Positions 42,122-49,432 of a DNA stretch of 64,000 bases are shown piece after piece. How positions within the stretch are numbered: the first letter of the stretch is position 1; each line of letters opens with the position of its first letter. Where the stretch lies: contig NZ_JODS01000003.1 in the NCBI RefSeq assembly GCF_000718025.1, positions 500,698 through 564,697 of the forward strand, written 5' to 3'. A program made the translations under genes and the position numbers. The notes beneath the pieces were generated by a model that made no database searches, was not told the DNA's origin, and saw nothing but the letters and a program-made list of their open reading frames with translations. The stretch comes from Kitasatospora purpeofusca (GTDB lineage: Bacteria; Actinomycetota; Actinomycetes; Streptomycetales; Streptomycetaceae).

Positions 42122-44602
42122 TCAGTCCGCCGGTCGGTCGGCGGGTCGGTCCTCCGGGCGGCCGGTGGATCCGTCGGCCGTCTCGGCCGTCGCGGCCTCC
42201 TCGCCTGCCTCCGCCGTCCCAACGACTTCCGGGTACACCTCCGCCACCCCCGAGTCCCCCGCCTCTGCCCCCGCCTCCGTCCCGGACGTATCGGGAGCGC
42301 CGGCGAGCAGGACGTCCAGCAGCCGGACGGCGGCCGCCTTGTCGAGCGGGTCGTTGCCGTTGCCGCACTTGGGCGACTGGACGCAGGACGGGCAGCCGCG
42401 CTCGCACTCGCAGGCGGCGATCGCCTCCCGGGTGGCGGTCAGCCACTGCACGGCCCGTCGGAAGCCCCGTTCGGCGAAGCCGGCCCCGCCGGGGTGGCCG
42501 TCGTAGACGAACACGGTGGGCAGTCCGGTGTCGGGGTGCAGCGGCACCGAGACACCGCCGATGTCCCAGCGGTCGCAGGTGGCGAAGAGCGGGAGCAGGC
42601 CGATCGAGGCGTGCTCGGCGGCATGGGCGGCGCCGGGCAGTTGGTCGGGCGGGATGTCCGCGTCGATCAGCTGGTCCTCGGTGACGGACCACCAGACGGC
42701 CCGGGTGCGCAGGGTGCGGGGCGGCAGGTCGAGCTTGCTCTCGCCCATGATCTCCCCGGTGGAGATCCGCTTGCGGAGGTAGCCGACCACCTGGTTGACG
42801 ACCTCCACCGAACCGAAGCAGAGCCGGCCCTCGCCCCAGTCGACGGTGGTGTCGGTGGAGAGCACGGAGATGGAGGTGATGTCCCTGGCGGAGGTCGTGT
42901 AGGGCGGGTCGGCGGGCTCGACCAGGGCGACCGAGTTCTCCAGGTCGAAGTCCCGGACGAGATAGGTCCGGCCCCGGTGGAGGTGGACGGCCCCGGTGTG
43001 CACGGTGGTGTGGGCGGCGGAGGCGTCCACGGTGCCGAGCAGTCGGCCGGTCGGCCCCTCGACGATCTGCACCGGGCTGCCGCCGCTGCCCCGCAGGTCG
43101 ACGGCGTCGGCGGCCCGCTCGCGGCGGGTCCAGTACCAGGCCTCGCCGCGCCGGCGGAGCAGCCCGCGGCGCTCCAGCACCGGCAGCAGCGGAGCGGCCG
43201 AGGGGCCGAACAGCTCCAGGTCGGTGTCGGTGAGCGGCAGCTCGGCGGCGGCGGCGCACAGGTGCGGGGCGAGGACGTGCGGGTTGTCCGGGTCGAGCAC
43301 GGTGGCCTCGACCGGGGTGGCGAACAGCGCCTCCGGGTGGTGCACCAGGTAGGTGTCCAGCGGGTCGTCCCGGGCGATCAGGACGGCGAGCGCTCCCTGG
43401 GCCTCCCGCCCGGCCCGGCCGGCCTGCTGCCAGAGCGAGGCCCGGGTCCCCGGGTATCCGGCCATCAGGACGGCGTCCAGACCGGAGATGTCGACCCCGA
43501 GTTCGAGGGCGGAGGTGGAGGCGAGGCCGAGCAGCCGGCCGGACTGCAGGTCGCGCTCCAGGGTCCGGCGCTCGTCGGCGAGGTAGCCGCCACGGTAGGC
43601 GGCGACCCGGTCGGCGAGCGGGCGGCCCAACTGGTCCTGGGCCTGGAGCGCGACGAGTTCGGCGGCCCGCCGGGAGCGGACGAAGACGACGGTGCGGGTC
43701 TCCCGCTCGACCAGGTCGGTCAGCAGGTAGGCGGCCTCGGCGGTGGCGGTCCGCCGGACCGGCGCACCCTGCTCGCCGACGTTCTCGGTGAGGGGCGGCT
43801 CCCACAGCCCGAAGACCATCGGGCCGCGCGGGGAGGCGTCGTCGGTGACCGCGGCGGCGGGCAGGCCGGTCAGCCGGCGGGCGGTGACGGCCGGGTCGGC
43901 GGTGGTGGCGGAGGCGAGCAGGAAGACGGGAGAGGAGCCGTAACGGGCACAGATCCGCCGCAGCCGGCGCAGCACCTGGGCCACGTGCGAGCCGAACACG
44001 CCGCGGTAGCTGTGGCACTCGTCGACCACGACGTAGCGGAGCGTCTTGAGGAAGGAGGACCAGCGGGCGTGCGCGGGCAGGATGCCCCGGTGCAGCATGT
44101 CCGGATTGGTGAGGACGTAGGAGGCGTACTGGCGGACCCACTCGCGTTCCTCGGGCGGGGTGTCGCCGTCGTACAGGGCGGCCCGGACGCGGGGCGGGGC
44201 GAGTTCCGCGGCCCGGCGGCGCTGGTCGGCGGCGAGTGCCTTGGTGGGGGCGAGGTAGAGCGCGGTCGCGCCCCGGCCGTTGCGTGCCTCGGTGCCGTCC
44301 AGCAGGTCGGACAGCACCGGCGCCAGGTATCCGAGCGACTTGCCCGAGGCGGTTCCTGTGGCGATCACCACAGATTGACCGGATTTGGCCAGATTCATCG
44401 CCTCCGCCTGGTGGGCCCAGGGCTCCCGGACGCCCAGGTCCTGGGCGGCCGAGACGATCTCGGGCCGGATCCGGTCGGGCCACGGCGCATAACGGGCGGG
44501 CCGGGCGGGAAGGTGCTCCGTATGGGTGAGCCGGTCCGACCGCCCCCGGGCGGTGGACAGGGTCATGAGCAGTGCCTCGGGCAGGCTGTGACGCGGCGGC
44601 AT
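42122..44602 (-). CDS. DEAH-box helicase with DUF1998 (MrfA/Hrq1-like)
   Basis: This SF2 helicase of 826 residues has Walker A ATGTASGKSLGYLAP, the DECH box VVVDECHSYRG, SATTADP (motif III), TSALELGVDISGLD and QQAGRAGREAQGALA (motif VI). Near the C-terminus is a four-Cys zinc site (ACECERGCPSCVQSPKCGNG). This set marks the MrfA/Hrq1 group; B. subtilis MrfA repairs mitomycin-type lesions. The Ala/Glu/Asp-rich tail is variable. The start is uncertain: ATG 44602 (MPPRHSLPEALL) is used, with GTG 44620 and ATG 44563 as alternatives. It diverges from bldG. Confidence 0.88.
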   Translation of the reverse strand: MPPRHSLPEALLMTLSTARGRSDRLTHTEHLPARPARYAPWPDRIRPEIVSAAQDLGVREPWAHQAEAMNLAKSGQSVVIATGTASGKSLGYLAPVLSDLLDGTEARNGRGATALYLAPTKALAADQRRRAAELAPPRVRAALYDGDTPPEEREWVRQYASYVLTNPDMLHRGILPAHARWSSFLKTLRYVVVDECHSYRGVFGSHVAQVLRRLRRICARYGSSPVFLLASATTADPAVTARRLTGLPAAAVTDDASPRGPMVFGLWEPPLTENVGEQGAPVRRTATAEAAYLLTDLVERETRTVVFVRSRRAAELVALQAQDQLGRPLADRVAAYRGGYLADERRTLERDLQSGRLLGLASTSALELGVDISGLDAVLMAGYPGTRASLWQQAGRAGREAQGALAVLIARDDPLDTYLVHHPEALFATPVEATVLDPDNPHVLAPHLCAAAAELPLTDTDLELFGPSAAPLLPVLERRGLLRRRGEAWYWTRRERAADAVDLRGSGGSPVQIVEGPTGRLLGTVDASAAHTTVHTGAVHLHRGRTYLVRDFDLENSVALVEPADPPYTTSARDITSISVLSTDTTVDWGEGRLCFGSVEVVNQVVGYLRKRISTGEIMGESKLDLPPRTLRTRAVWWSVTEDQLIDADIPPDQLPGAAHAAEHASIGLLPLFATCDRWDIGGVSVPLHPDTGLPTVFVYDGHPGGAGFAERGFRRAVQWLTATREAIAACECERGCPSCVQSPKCGNGNDPLDKAAAVRLLDVLLAGAPDTSGTEAGAEAGDSGVAEVYPEVVGTAEAGEEAATAETADGSTGRPEDRPADRPAD

Positions 44603-44681
44603 GAGGACCCAGTGTGTCACCGGCGTGACGGAGAATCGTCCTAAGCCATCGTGCGGTCATGGTCGCAAGTGGTTGAATGTG

Positions 44682-44711
44682 GCGGTGACGGCCGTACGGC
44701 CGGGGGTCGCA
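44682..44711. repeat. 30-bp direct repeat, copy 1, upstream of bldG
   Basis: GCGGTGACGGCCGTACGGCC starts a 30-base unit that recurs at 44763-44792 with 27 of 30 bases identical. The unit contains an inverted GGCCGTACGGCC core. It lies in the helicase-bldG divergent gap and may be a duplicated operator. Confidence 0.75.
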
Positions 44712-44762
44712 GCGCCGAGGCTTGCCACGCATTCGCTGGGTGTGCCCGGGGTTCGCGACCAT

Positions 44763-44792
44763 GCGGTGACGGCCGTCCGGCCGAGGATCGCA
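44763..44792. repeat. 30-bp direct repeat, copy 2, upstream of bldG
   Basis: GCGGTGACGGCCGTCCGGCC starts the second copy, 81 bases after the first and 33 bases before the bldG start codon. Confidence 0.75.
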
Positions 44793-44824
44793 ATGACGTA
44801 GCAAGGCAAGGTGCTGGAGGTTCC

Positions 44825-45166
44825 GTGGACCTGTCCCTGTCGACCCGTACAGTCGGCGACCGCACGGTCGTCGAGGTTGGCGGCGAGATCGATGTGTACA
44901 CCGCCCCCAAGCTGCGCGAGCAGCTGGTCGAGCTCGTCAACGACGGCAGCTACCACCTCGTCGTCGACATGGAGGGCGTGGACTTCCTGGACTCCACCGG
45001 CCTCGGTGTGCTGGTGGGCGGGCTGAAGCGGGTGCGTGCCCACGAGGGCTCGCTGCGCCTGGTGTGCAACCAGGAGCGCATTCTGAAGATCTTCCGGATC
45101 ACCGGTCTGACCAAGGTGTTCCCGATCCACACCTCGGTCGAGGACGCGGTCCAGGCGACCGACTGA
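44825..45166 (+). CDS. bldG: anti-sigma factor antagonist BldG
   Basis: The 113-residue STAS protein begins VDLSLSTRTVGDRTVVEVGG and carries the phosphorylatable Ser57 in GVDFLDSTGLGVLVGG. Its sequence is close to the Streptomyces BldG I recall, needed for aerial mycelium and antibiotic production. Unphosphorylated BldG binds anti-sigma factors. Start GTG 44825 has GGAGG six bases upstream. The anti-sigma factor gene follows, with hairpins between that fit the reported mono- and dicistronic transcripts. Confidence 0.95.
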   Translation: MDLSLSTRTVGDRTVVEVGGEIDVYTAPKLREQLVELVNDGSYHLVVDMEGVDFLDSTGLGVLVGGLKRVRAHEGSLRLVCNQERILKIFRITGLTKVFPIHTSVEDAVQATD

Positions 45167-45238
45167 TCGGTCGACCCGATCGACCGGACCGGGCCGGTCC
45201 TCCGTGGCCGGCCCGTCCGTTCCTCATGCGTCCGGGCA

Positions 45239-45258
45239 CCGGGGCCGTGTGGCCCCGG
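45239..45258. terminator. hairpin between bldG and the anti-sigma gene
   Basis: CCGGGGCC-GTGT-GGCCCCGG is a perfect 8-bp stem with a four-base loop, with further GC pairing nearby (45200-45215). It could end part of the bldG transcripts. Confidence 0.5.
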
Positions 45259-45350
45259 CCCGTCCGGCCGTCCCCGGGTCGGCTGTTGCCGGCCCGCAGC
45301 GACCGGGGCCGTATGTCCGGCCTCGGTCGGAACACCCCGAGGGGGAAGAC

Positions 45351-45767
45351 ATGGCAACCGTCGAACTTCGATTCAGCGCGCTCCCCGAGCACGTGCGGAC
45401 GGCCCGGCTGGTGGCCGCGGCAGTGGCCAGACGGGCGGGGGTCGACGAGTCGGTGCTCGACGAGGTGCGCCTCGCCGTCGGCGAGGCGTGCTCGCGCGCG
45501 GTCGGCCTGCACCGTCGCGGCGGTGTGACCGGCGCGGTGCGCGTCGCGCTGGTCGACCAGGAGAAGCGTTTCCTCATCGAGGTCGAGGACGAAGCGGGCC
45601 TCGACACCGTCCCGGCCACGGCGGCGGACGGCGGCGACCCGGACGAGGACACCCTTGGCCTCGCCGTGCTCACCGGCCTGGTGGAGGACCTCGAGGTCAC
45701 CAGTGGCGCCGGCGGCGGTCTGATCCGGATGAGCTGGCCGGTCTCGGCGGACGCGCTCGCCGTCTGA
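45351..45767 (+). CDS. anti-sigma factor, RsbW/SpoIIAB-like ATPase
   Basis: The 138-residue GHKL-fold protein starts MATVELRFSALPEHVRTARL after GAGGGGGAA. The N-box region reads RLAVGEACSRAVGLH, so the Asn of the usual E-x-x-x-N is Arg. The G1 region is DEDTLGLAVLTGLVEDLEV. Streptomyces homologues downstream of bldG bind BldG and antagonise sigma factors. The altered N-box may weaken Mg-ATP binding. The linker at ~88-100 (AADGGDPDED) is acidic. Confidence 0.9.
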   Translation: MATVELRFSALPEHVRTARLVAAAVARRAGVDESVLDEVRLAVGEACSRAVGLHRRGGVTGAVRVALVDQEKRFLIEVEDEAGLDTVPATAADGGDPDEDTLGLAVLTGLVEDLEVTSGAGGGLIRMSWPVSADALAV

Positions 45768-45915
45768 GTGCGACGGGCGGTTGCGTGACGGGCGGGGCAG
45801 GAGCGCCCGGGGTCGGGCGGAAGAGGCGGAAGAGCGGGTCCGAACGGGAATCGGGGGTCGAGCGGCGGCCGTGTAGGTTCGCAGTTCGACGACCGAAACC
45901 GAAAGGGCTCTCCCG

Positions 45916-46614
45916 GTGAACAAGCGACTGCTGGCCGTACCCGCGCTCGGGGCGCTGCTCGCGTTCGGCGCCGTCGGCTGCGGCGACGACAACAGCAAGC
46001 AGCTGGAGTCCTGGGCGGCGAACGTGTGCGGCGCGGCCAAGGACCCGATCGCCCAGGCGCAGACCGCCCTGGCGGACACCGGCCAGGTGAAGACCGGCGA
46101 GGCCCCGGCCGACCTCCAGAAGCGCCTCTCTGCGGACATCGGCCGACTGGCGAAGACCAACCAGGACATCGCCGCCGCCATCGACGGCGCCGGTGCGCCC
46201 AAGGTCGACGACGGCACGAGCCTGCAGAAGGACACCGTCACCGAGCTCACCAAGGCGGCCGACGGCTACCTGGAGGTCCAGAAGAAGCTGGACGCGCTCC
46301 CCAACGCCGACCAGGCGAAGTTCGCCGACGGGCTGCGGAGTGTGGCCGACCAGGTGCAGCAACTGGCCTCGCTCTCCACGCAGGCGCAGGGCAAGCTCCA
46401 GCGCGGCGACCTGGGTTCGGCGATGGCCAAGCAGGAGGGCTGCAAGCCGGGTTCGGCCGCGGCCGCTCCGACGTCCCCGGCGACCGGCGCACCGTCCGAC
46501 GGGGCCACCGGAGCGCCCGCGGACGGGACGGCGGGCGGTGCGAGCCCGGCGGCGACCGATGCCCCCGGTACCCAGGCGCCGTCCGCTCCGGCCCCCTCCG
46601 CCTCGGCGAGCTGA
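45916..46614 (+). CDS. small secreted lipoprotein
   Basis: The 232-residue protein starts VNKRLLAVPALGALLAFGAVGCGDD with a lipobox Cys22, so it is exported and lipid-anchored. The middle is helical with heptad-like charge patterns (KTNQDIAAAIDG, YLEVQKKLDALPNADQAKF), and a second pair of Cys (NVCGAAK, EGCKPG) could form a disulfide. The tail (~178-232) is Ala/Pro/Ser/Thr-rich. No enzyme family is recognised. A hairpin terminator follows. Confidence 0.82.
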   Translation: MNKRLLAVPALGALLAFGAVGCGDDNSKQLESWAANVCGAAKDPIAQAQTALADTGQVKTGEAPADLQKRLSADIGRLAKTNQDIAAAIDGAGAPKVDDGTSLQKDTVTELTKAADGYLEVQKKLDALPNADQAKFADGLRSVADQVQQLASLSTQAQGKLQRGDLGSAMAKQEGCKPGSAAAAPTSPATGAPSDGATGAPADGTAGGASPAATDAPGTQAPSAPAPSASAS

Positions 46615-46690
46615 TCCCGCTTCGACCCGGGGCCGTCAGGCCCACCGGCCCTGTCACGACCGTCCGGTCCCGACGGGCCCCCGACGCGCA

Positions 46691-46715
46691 CCCCCTCGGT
46701 CATCGGCCGAGGGGG
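46691..46715. terminator. hairpin terminator after the lipoprotein gene
   Basis: CCCCCTCGG and CCGAGGGGG pair across a seven-base loop, 77 bases after the lipoprotein stop and before the methyltransferase start. Confidence 0.7.
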
Positions 46716-46764
46716 CGGCGGTGTTGGGGACGGGACAGCCGGGCGGGCGGGGGACAATGGCGGG

Positions 46765-48297
46765 GTGATCAGTAGCCCCGTTCTCGACCCGACCCGCCTC
46801 GCCAAACTGCGCGAGGCGCTGCTCGCCGCCTCGTACACCGCCGACGGCTGCCTGGACCTGCTCGGGCCCACCGGGTACGCGGCGCTGGCCCGCAGCGAGG
46901 CGGTGCCCGCGCTGCGGGCGACCCGTGGCGGCAGCCCGCTGGAGACCCTGGTGCGGCTCTTCCTGCTGCAGCAGCCGGTGCCCTACCGGGCGGCCGCCGC
47001 CGCGCTGCCGGTGGAGGACTGCCTGGCCGACGGCTGGCTGCGCCCCGACGGCGACTCGGTGCGCGCCACCGTGGACGTCCGGCCCTATGCGAACGAGGTG
47101 CACGGGCTGCCGAGTTCGGACGCCTGGGTGGTCTCCGACCTGGGCTGCGCGGTCGGCGGCGCGGGCGGCATCGGCTCCGGGGAGACCGCGCACGGCGTGG
47201 CCCGCAAGGACCTCGTGCTCGGGGTGGGCGGCGCGTCCACCACGCTGGCCAACATCACGGTGCGCCGGCCGGTCCGCTCGGTGCTGGACCTCGGTTCCGG
47301 CTCGGGTGTGCAGGCGCTGCACGCCGCCCGGCACGCCCAGCGGGTGACCGCCACCGACCTCAACGAGCGGGCGCTGCGCTTCACCGAGCTGACCCTGGCG
47401 CTGTCCGGTTTCGACAACACGGAGACCGTCGCCGGCAGCCTCTTCGAGCCGGTGGGGGAGCGGCGGTTCGACCTGGTCGTCTCCAATCCGCCGTTCGTGA
47501 TCTCGCCGGGTGGGCGGTTCACCTACCGGGACGGCGGGATGGCCGGCGACGACCTGTGCCGCAGCCTGGTCCGCTCGGCCGCCGACCACCTGGAGCCGGG
47601 CGGGTACTGCCAGCTGCTGGCCAACTGGCAGCACGTCAAGGGCGAGGACTGGCAGGACCGGCTGGCAGGCTGGGTGGCCGGGACCGGGCTGGACGCCTGG
47701 ATCGTCCAGCGCGAGGTCCAGGACGTGGCCCAGTACGCGGAGCTGTGGCTGCGCGACGGCGGCGACCACCGCGGTGCCGGCGGCGACTACCAGGCCCGGT
47801 ACGGGGAGTGGCTGGACGCCTTCGAGGCCGGCCGGGTCGAGGGCATCGGATTTGGCTGGATCACCCTGCGCGCGGGCGGCGCCGAGCGTCCGACCGTGCG
47901 GGTGGAGGAGTGGCCGCACCCGGTGGAGCAGCCGCTCGGCCCGCACATCGAGGAGTGGTTCGACCGGCAGGACTTCCTGCGGACCCACGACGACGCGGGA
48001 CTGCTGGCGGCGCGGTACGTACTGGCCGACGAAGTGGTCCAGGAGCAGGTGGGCGCCCCGGGGGCGGAGGACCCGGAGCACGTCGTCCTGCGCCACAACC
48101 GCGGGATGCGGCGGGCCACCAAGGTGGACACGGTGGGCGCGGGCTTCGTCGGGGTCTGCGACGGGACGCTGTCGGCGGGCGAGATCGTCGACGCGATCGC
48201 GCAACTGCTGGGCGAGGACCGGGTGGTGCTGCGTGACCGGGTGCCGGAGTCGCTGCGGCTGCTCACCGAGCAGGGGTTCATCCAGCCCGCGTCCTGA
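46765..48297 (+). CDS. SAM-dependent methyltransferase (HemK/RlmG-like)
   Basis: The 510-residue protein has an N-terminal alpha-helical/winged domain (~1-115), then a Rossmann methyltransferase with SVLDLGSGSGVQALHAARHA (motif I), VTATDLNERALRF (motif II) and LVVSNPPFVISPGG (NPPF, motif IV) that marks N-methylation of Gln or of a base amino group. The C-terminal ~160 residues are an added domain (ARYVLADEVVQEQ, LLTEQGFIQPAS). Substrate is probably rRNA or a protein. Start GTG 46765 has a weak ribosome site. Confidence 0.88.
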   Translation: MISSPVLDPTRLAKLREALLAASYTADGCLDLLGPTGYAALARSEAVPALRATRGGSPLETLVRLFLLQQPVPYRAAAAALPVEDCLADGWLRPDGDSVRATVDVRPYANEVHGLPSSDAWVVSDLGCAVGGAGGIGSGETAHGVARKDLVLGVGGASTTLANITVRRPVRSVLDLGSGSGVQALHAARHAQRVTATDLNERALRFTELTLALSGFDNTETVAGSLFEPVGERRFDLVVSNPPFVISPGGRFTYRDGGMAGDDLCRSLVRSAADHLEPGGYCQLLANWQHVKGEDWQDRLAGWVAGTGLDAWIVQREVQDVAQYAELWLRDGGDHRGAGGDYQARYGEWLDAFEAGRVEGIGFGWITLRAGGAERPTVRVEEWPHPVEQPLGPHIEEWFDRQDFLRTHDDAGLLAARYVLADEVVQEQVGAPGAEDPEHVVLRHNRGMRRATKVDTVGAGFVGVCDGTLSAGEIVDAIAQLLGEDRVVLRDRVPESLRLLTEQGFIQPAS

Positions 48298-48520
48298 CCA
48301 CGTCCCCGGCCACGCCGCCGACCACGTCCCCGGCCATGGCCCTGACGTTCTGAGCAGGTCCCGACCCGTCCTGACCGCAGGCACCCGGGCCGGGCACCCG
48401 GCGTACCCCGGCGCCCGGTGGTCGGTGCCTGCCGACGGCACCCGGTTCACCCCACCGTTTCCCCTGGTTCGCCCTGCAGTCGTCGAACATCTCCCCCTTG
48501 TTGGTCCGGGACTGTGAGGC

Positions 48521-48543
48521 TCTGTCCACAGGCTGTGGACAGA
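48521..48543. promoter_or_regulatory. inverted TGTCCACAG repeat, DnaA-box-like
   Basis: TCTGTCCACAG-G-CTGTGGACAGA is a perfect palindrome. Each arm matches eight of nine bases of the streptomycete DnaA box TTGTCCACA. It lies 17 bases upstream of the DUF3592-like gene start. Confidence 0.6.
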
Positions 48544-48559
48544 ACTGGGGGCGGCCGGG

Positions 48560-49030
48560 GTGGAAACGACGACGGCGACGGCGGGTGGCGTGATACTCGC
48601 CCTCTTCGGCGGCGCACTCCTGCTCTGGTGCGCCGCCGAAGCGCGCTTGCGCCACCGGATCCGGCGCCGGGGGCTGCCGGCCGTCGCCACCGTGGTCCCC
48701 GAGACCGACGTCCACGGGACGCTGGACAGCGCGCCCCTGCTCTCCTTCGCCACCCGCCCGGTCCCCGCCGGCCGGACCGGGGGCGCGCCGGGCGTCGAGG
48801 CCGGTGAGCTGGTGCTGACCCGGCCCCGGGGTCACACCCCGCTGCGCCGCCCGGCCCATCTCGTACCGGGCGGTTCGGTACGTATCGCCTACGATCCGCG
48901 TCGCCCGGGCCACGCGGTGCTGGCGGCGGAGGAGGCCGGTCCCCGGCCCCTGGTCGCCGACCTGCTGTGGACGGCGCTCGGCCTCGGCTGCCTGGCCGCC
49001 GGAGCCGTCCTGCTCCTCGCCGCGGCCTAG
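48560..49030 (+). CDS. DUF3592-like membrane protein
   Basis: The 156-residue protein has an N-terminal helix (GGVILALFGGALLLWCAAEA), a soluble middle with LPAVATVVPETD and GGSVRIAYDPRRPGHA, the usual DUF3592-like beta segments, and a C-terminal helix (LLWTALGLGCLAAGAVLLLA). No enzymatic motif is seen. Start GTG 48560. The topA promoter region follows. Confidence 0.8.
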   Translation: METTTATAGGVILALFGGALLLWCAAEARLRHRIRRRGLPAVATVVPETDVHGTLDSAPLLSFATRPVPAGRTGGAPGVEAGELVLTRPRGHTPLRRPAHLVPGGSVRIAYDPRRPGHAVLAAEEAGPRPLVADLLWTALGLGCLAAGAVLLLAAA

Positions 49031-49432
49031 CCGCGAATCCCCAGCCGGCCCCTGCTCAGCCCCTGCCCAGCCCCTGCTGGTCCCCCCGACCGAGCGGCGC
49101 TGCCCACCGCCTACCATCCGCGACGCCCGGACGCACCCATATTCCGTTGACAGATTTTGAAATCCGTCATTCCATCCTTCGAAACCCGCCGAAGCCCCCT
49201 CCGCAGGGCGCGATCCGTCGTCGTCGGGTTACCGTTCGAGTGGCGTCGGTCGGCCTTGCCGGTGAAATCGCGGGAACCGTCCGTTTGACAAGGGTGGCCG
49301 GGGTACGGTCACACTCCGCTGGTGGGGTCGTCGTACAGCGGCAGCCCCGGGTCGGTGGAGGGGTCGGGCGGAGCGCAGCCCGTGCTGCCAGCGCCGACCA
49401 GCTCACATAACGACCGGGAGAGAAGAGCGAAG
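49031..49432. promoter_or_regulatory. intergenic region upstream of topA
   Basis: No gene is supported here. Two TTGACA hexamers occur on the plus strand, at 49147-49152 (in an A+T-richer patch with TTTTGAAATCC) and 49285-49290. Both could be -35 elements for topA; no matching -10 is convincing. topA promoters usually respond to supercoiling. Confidence 0.4.
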
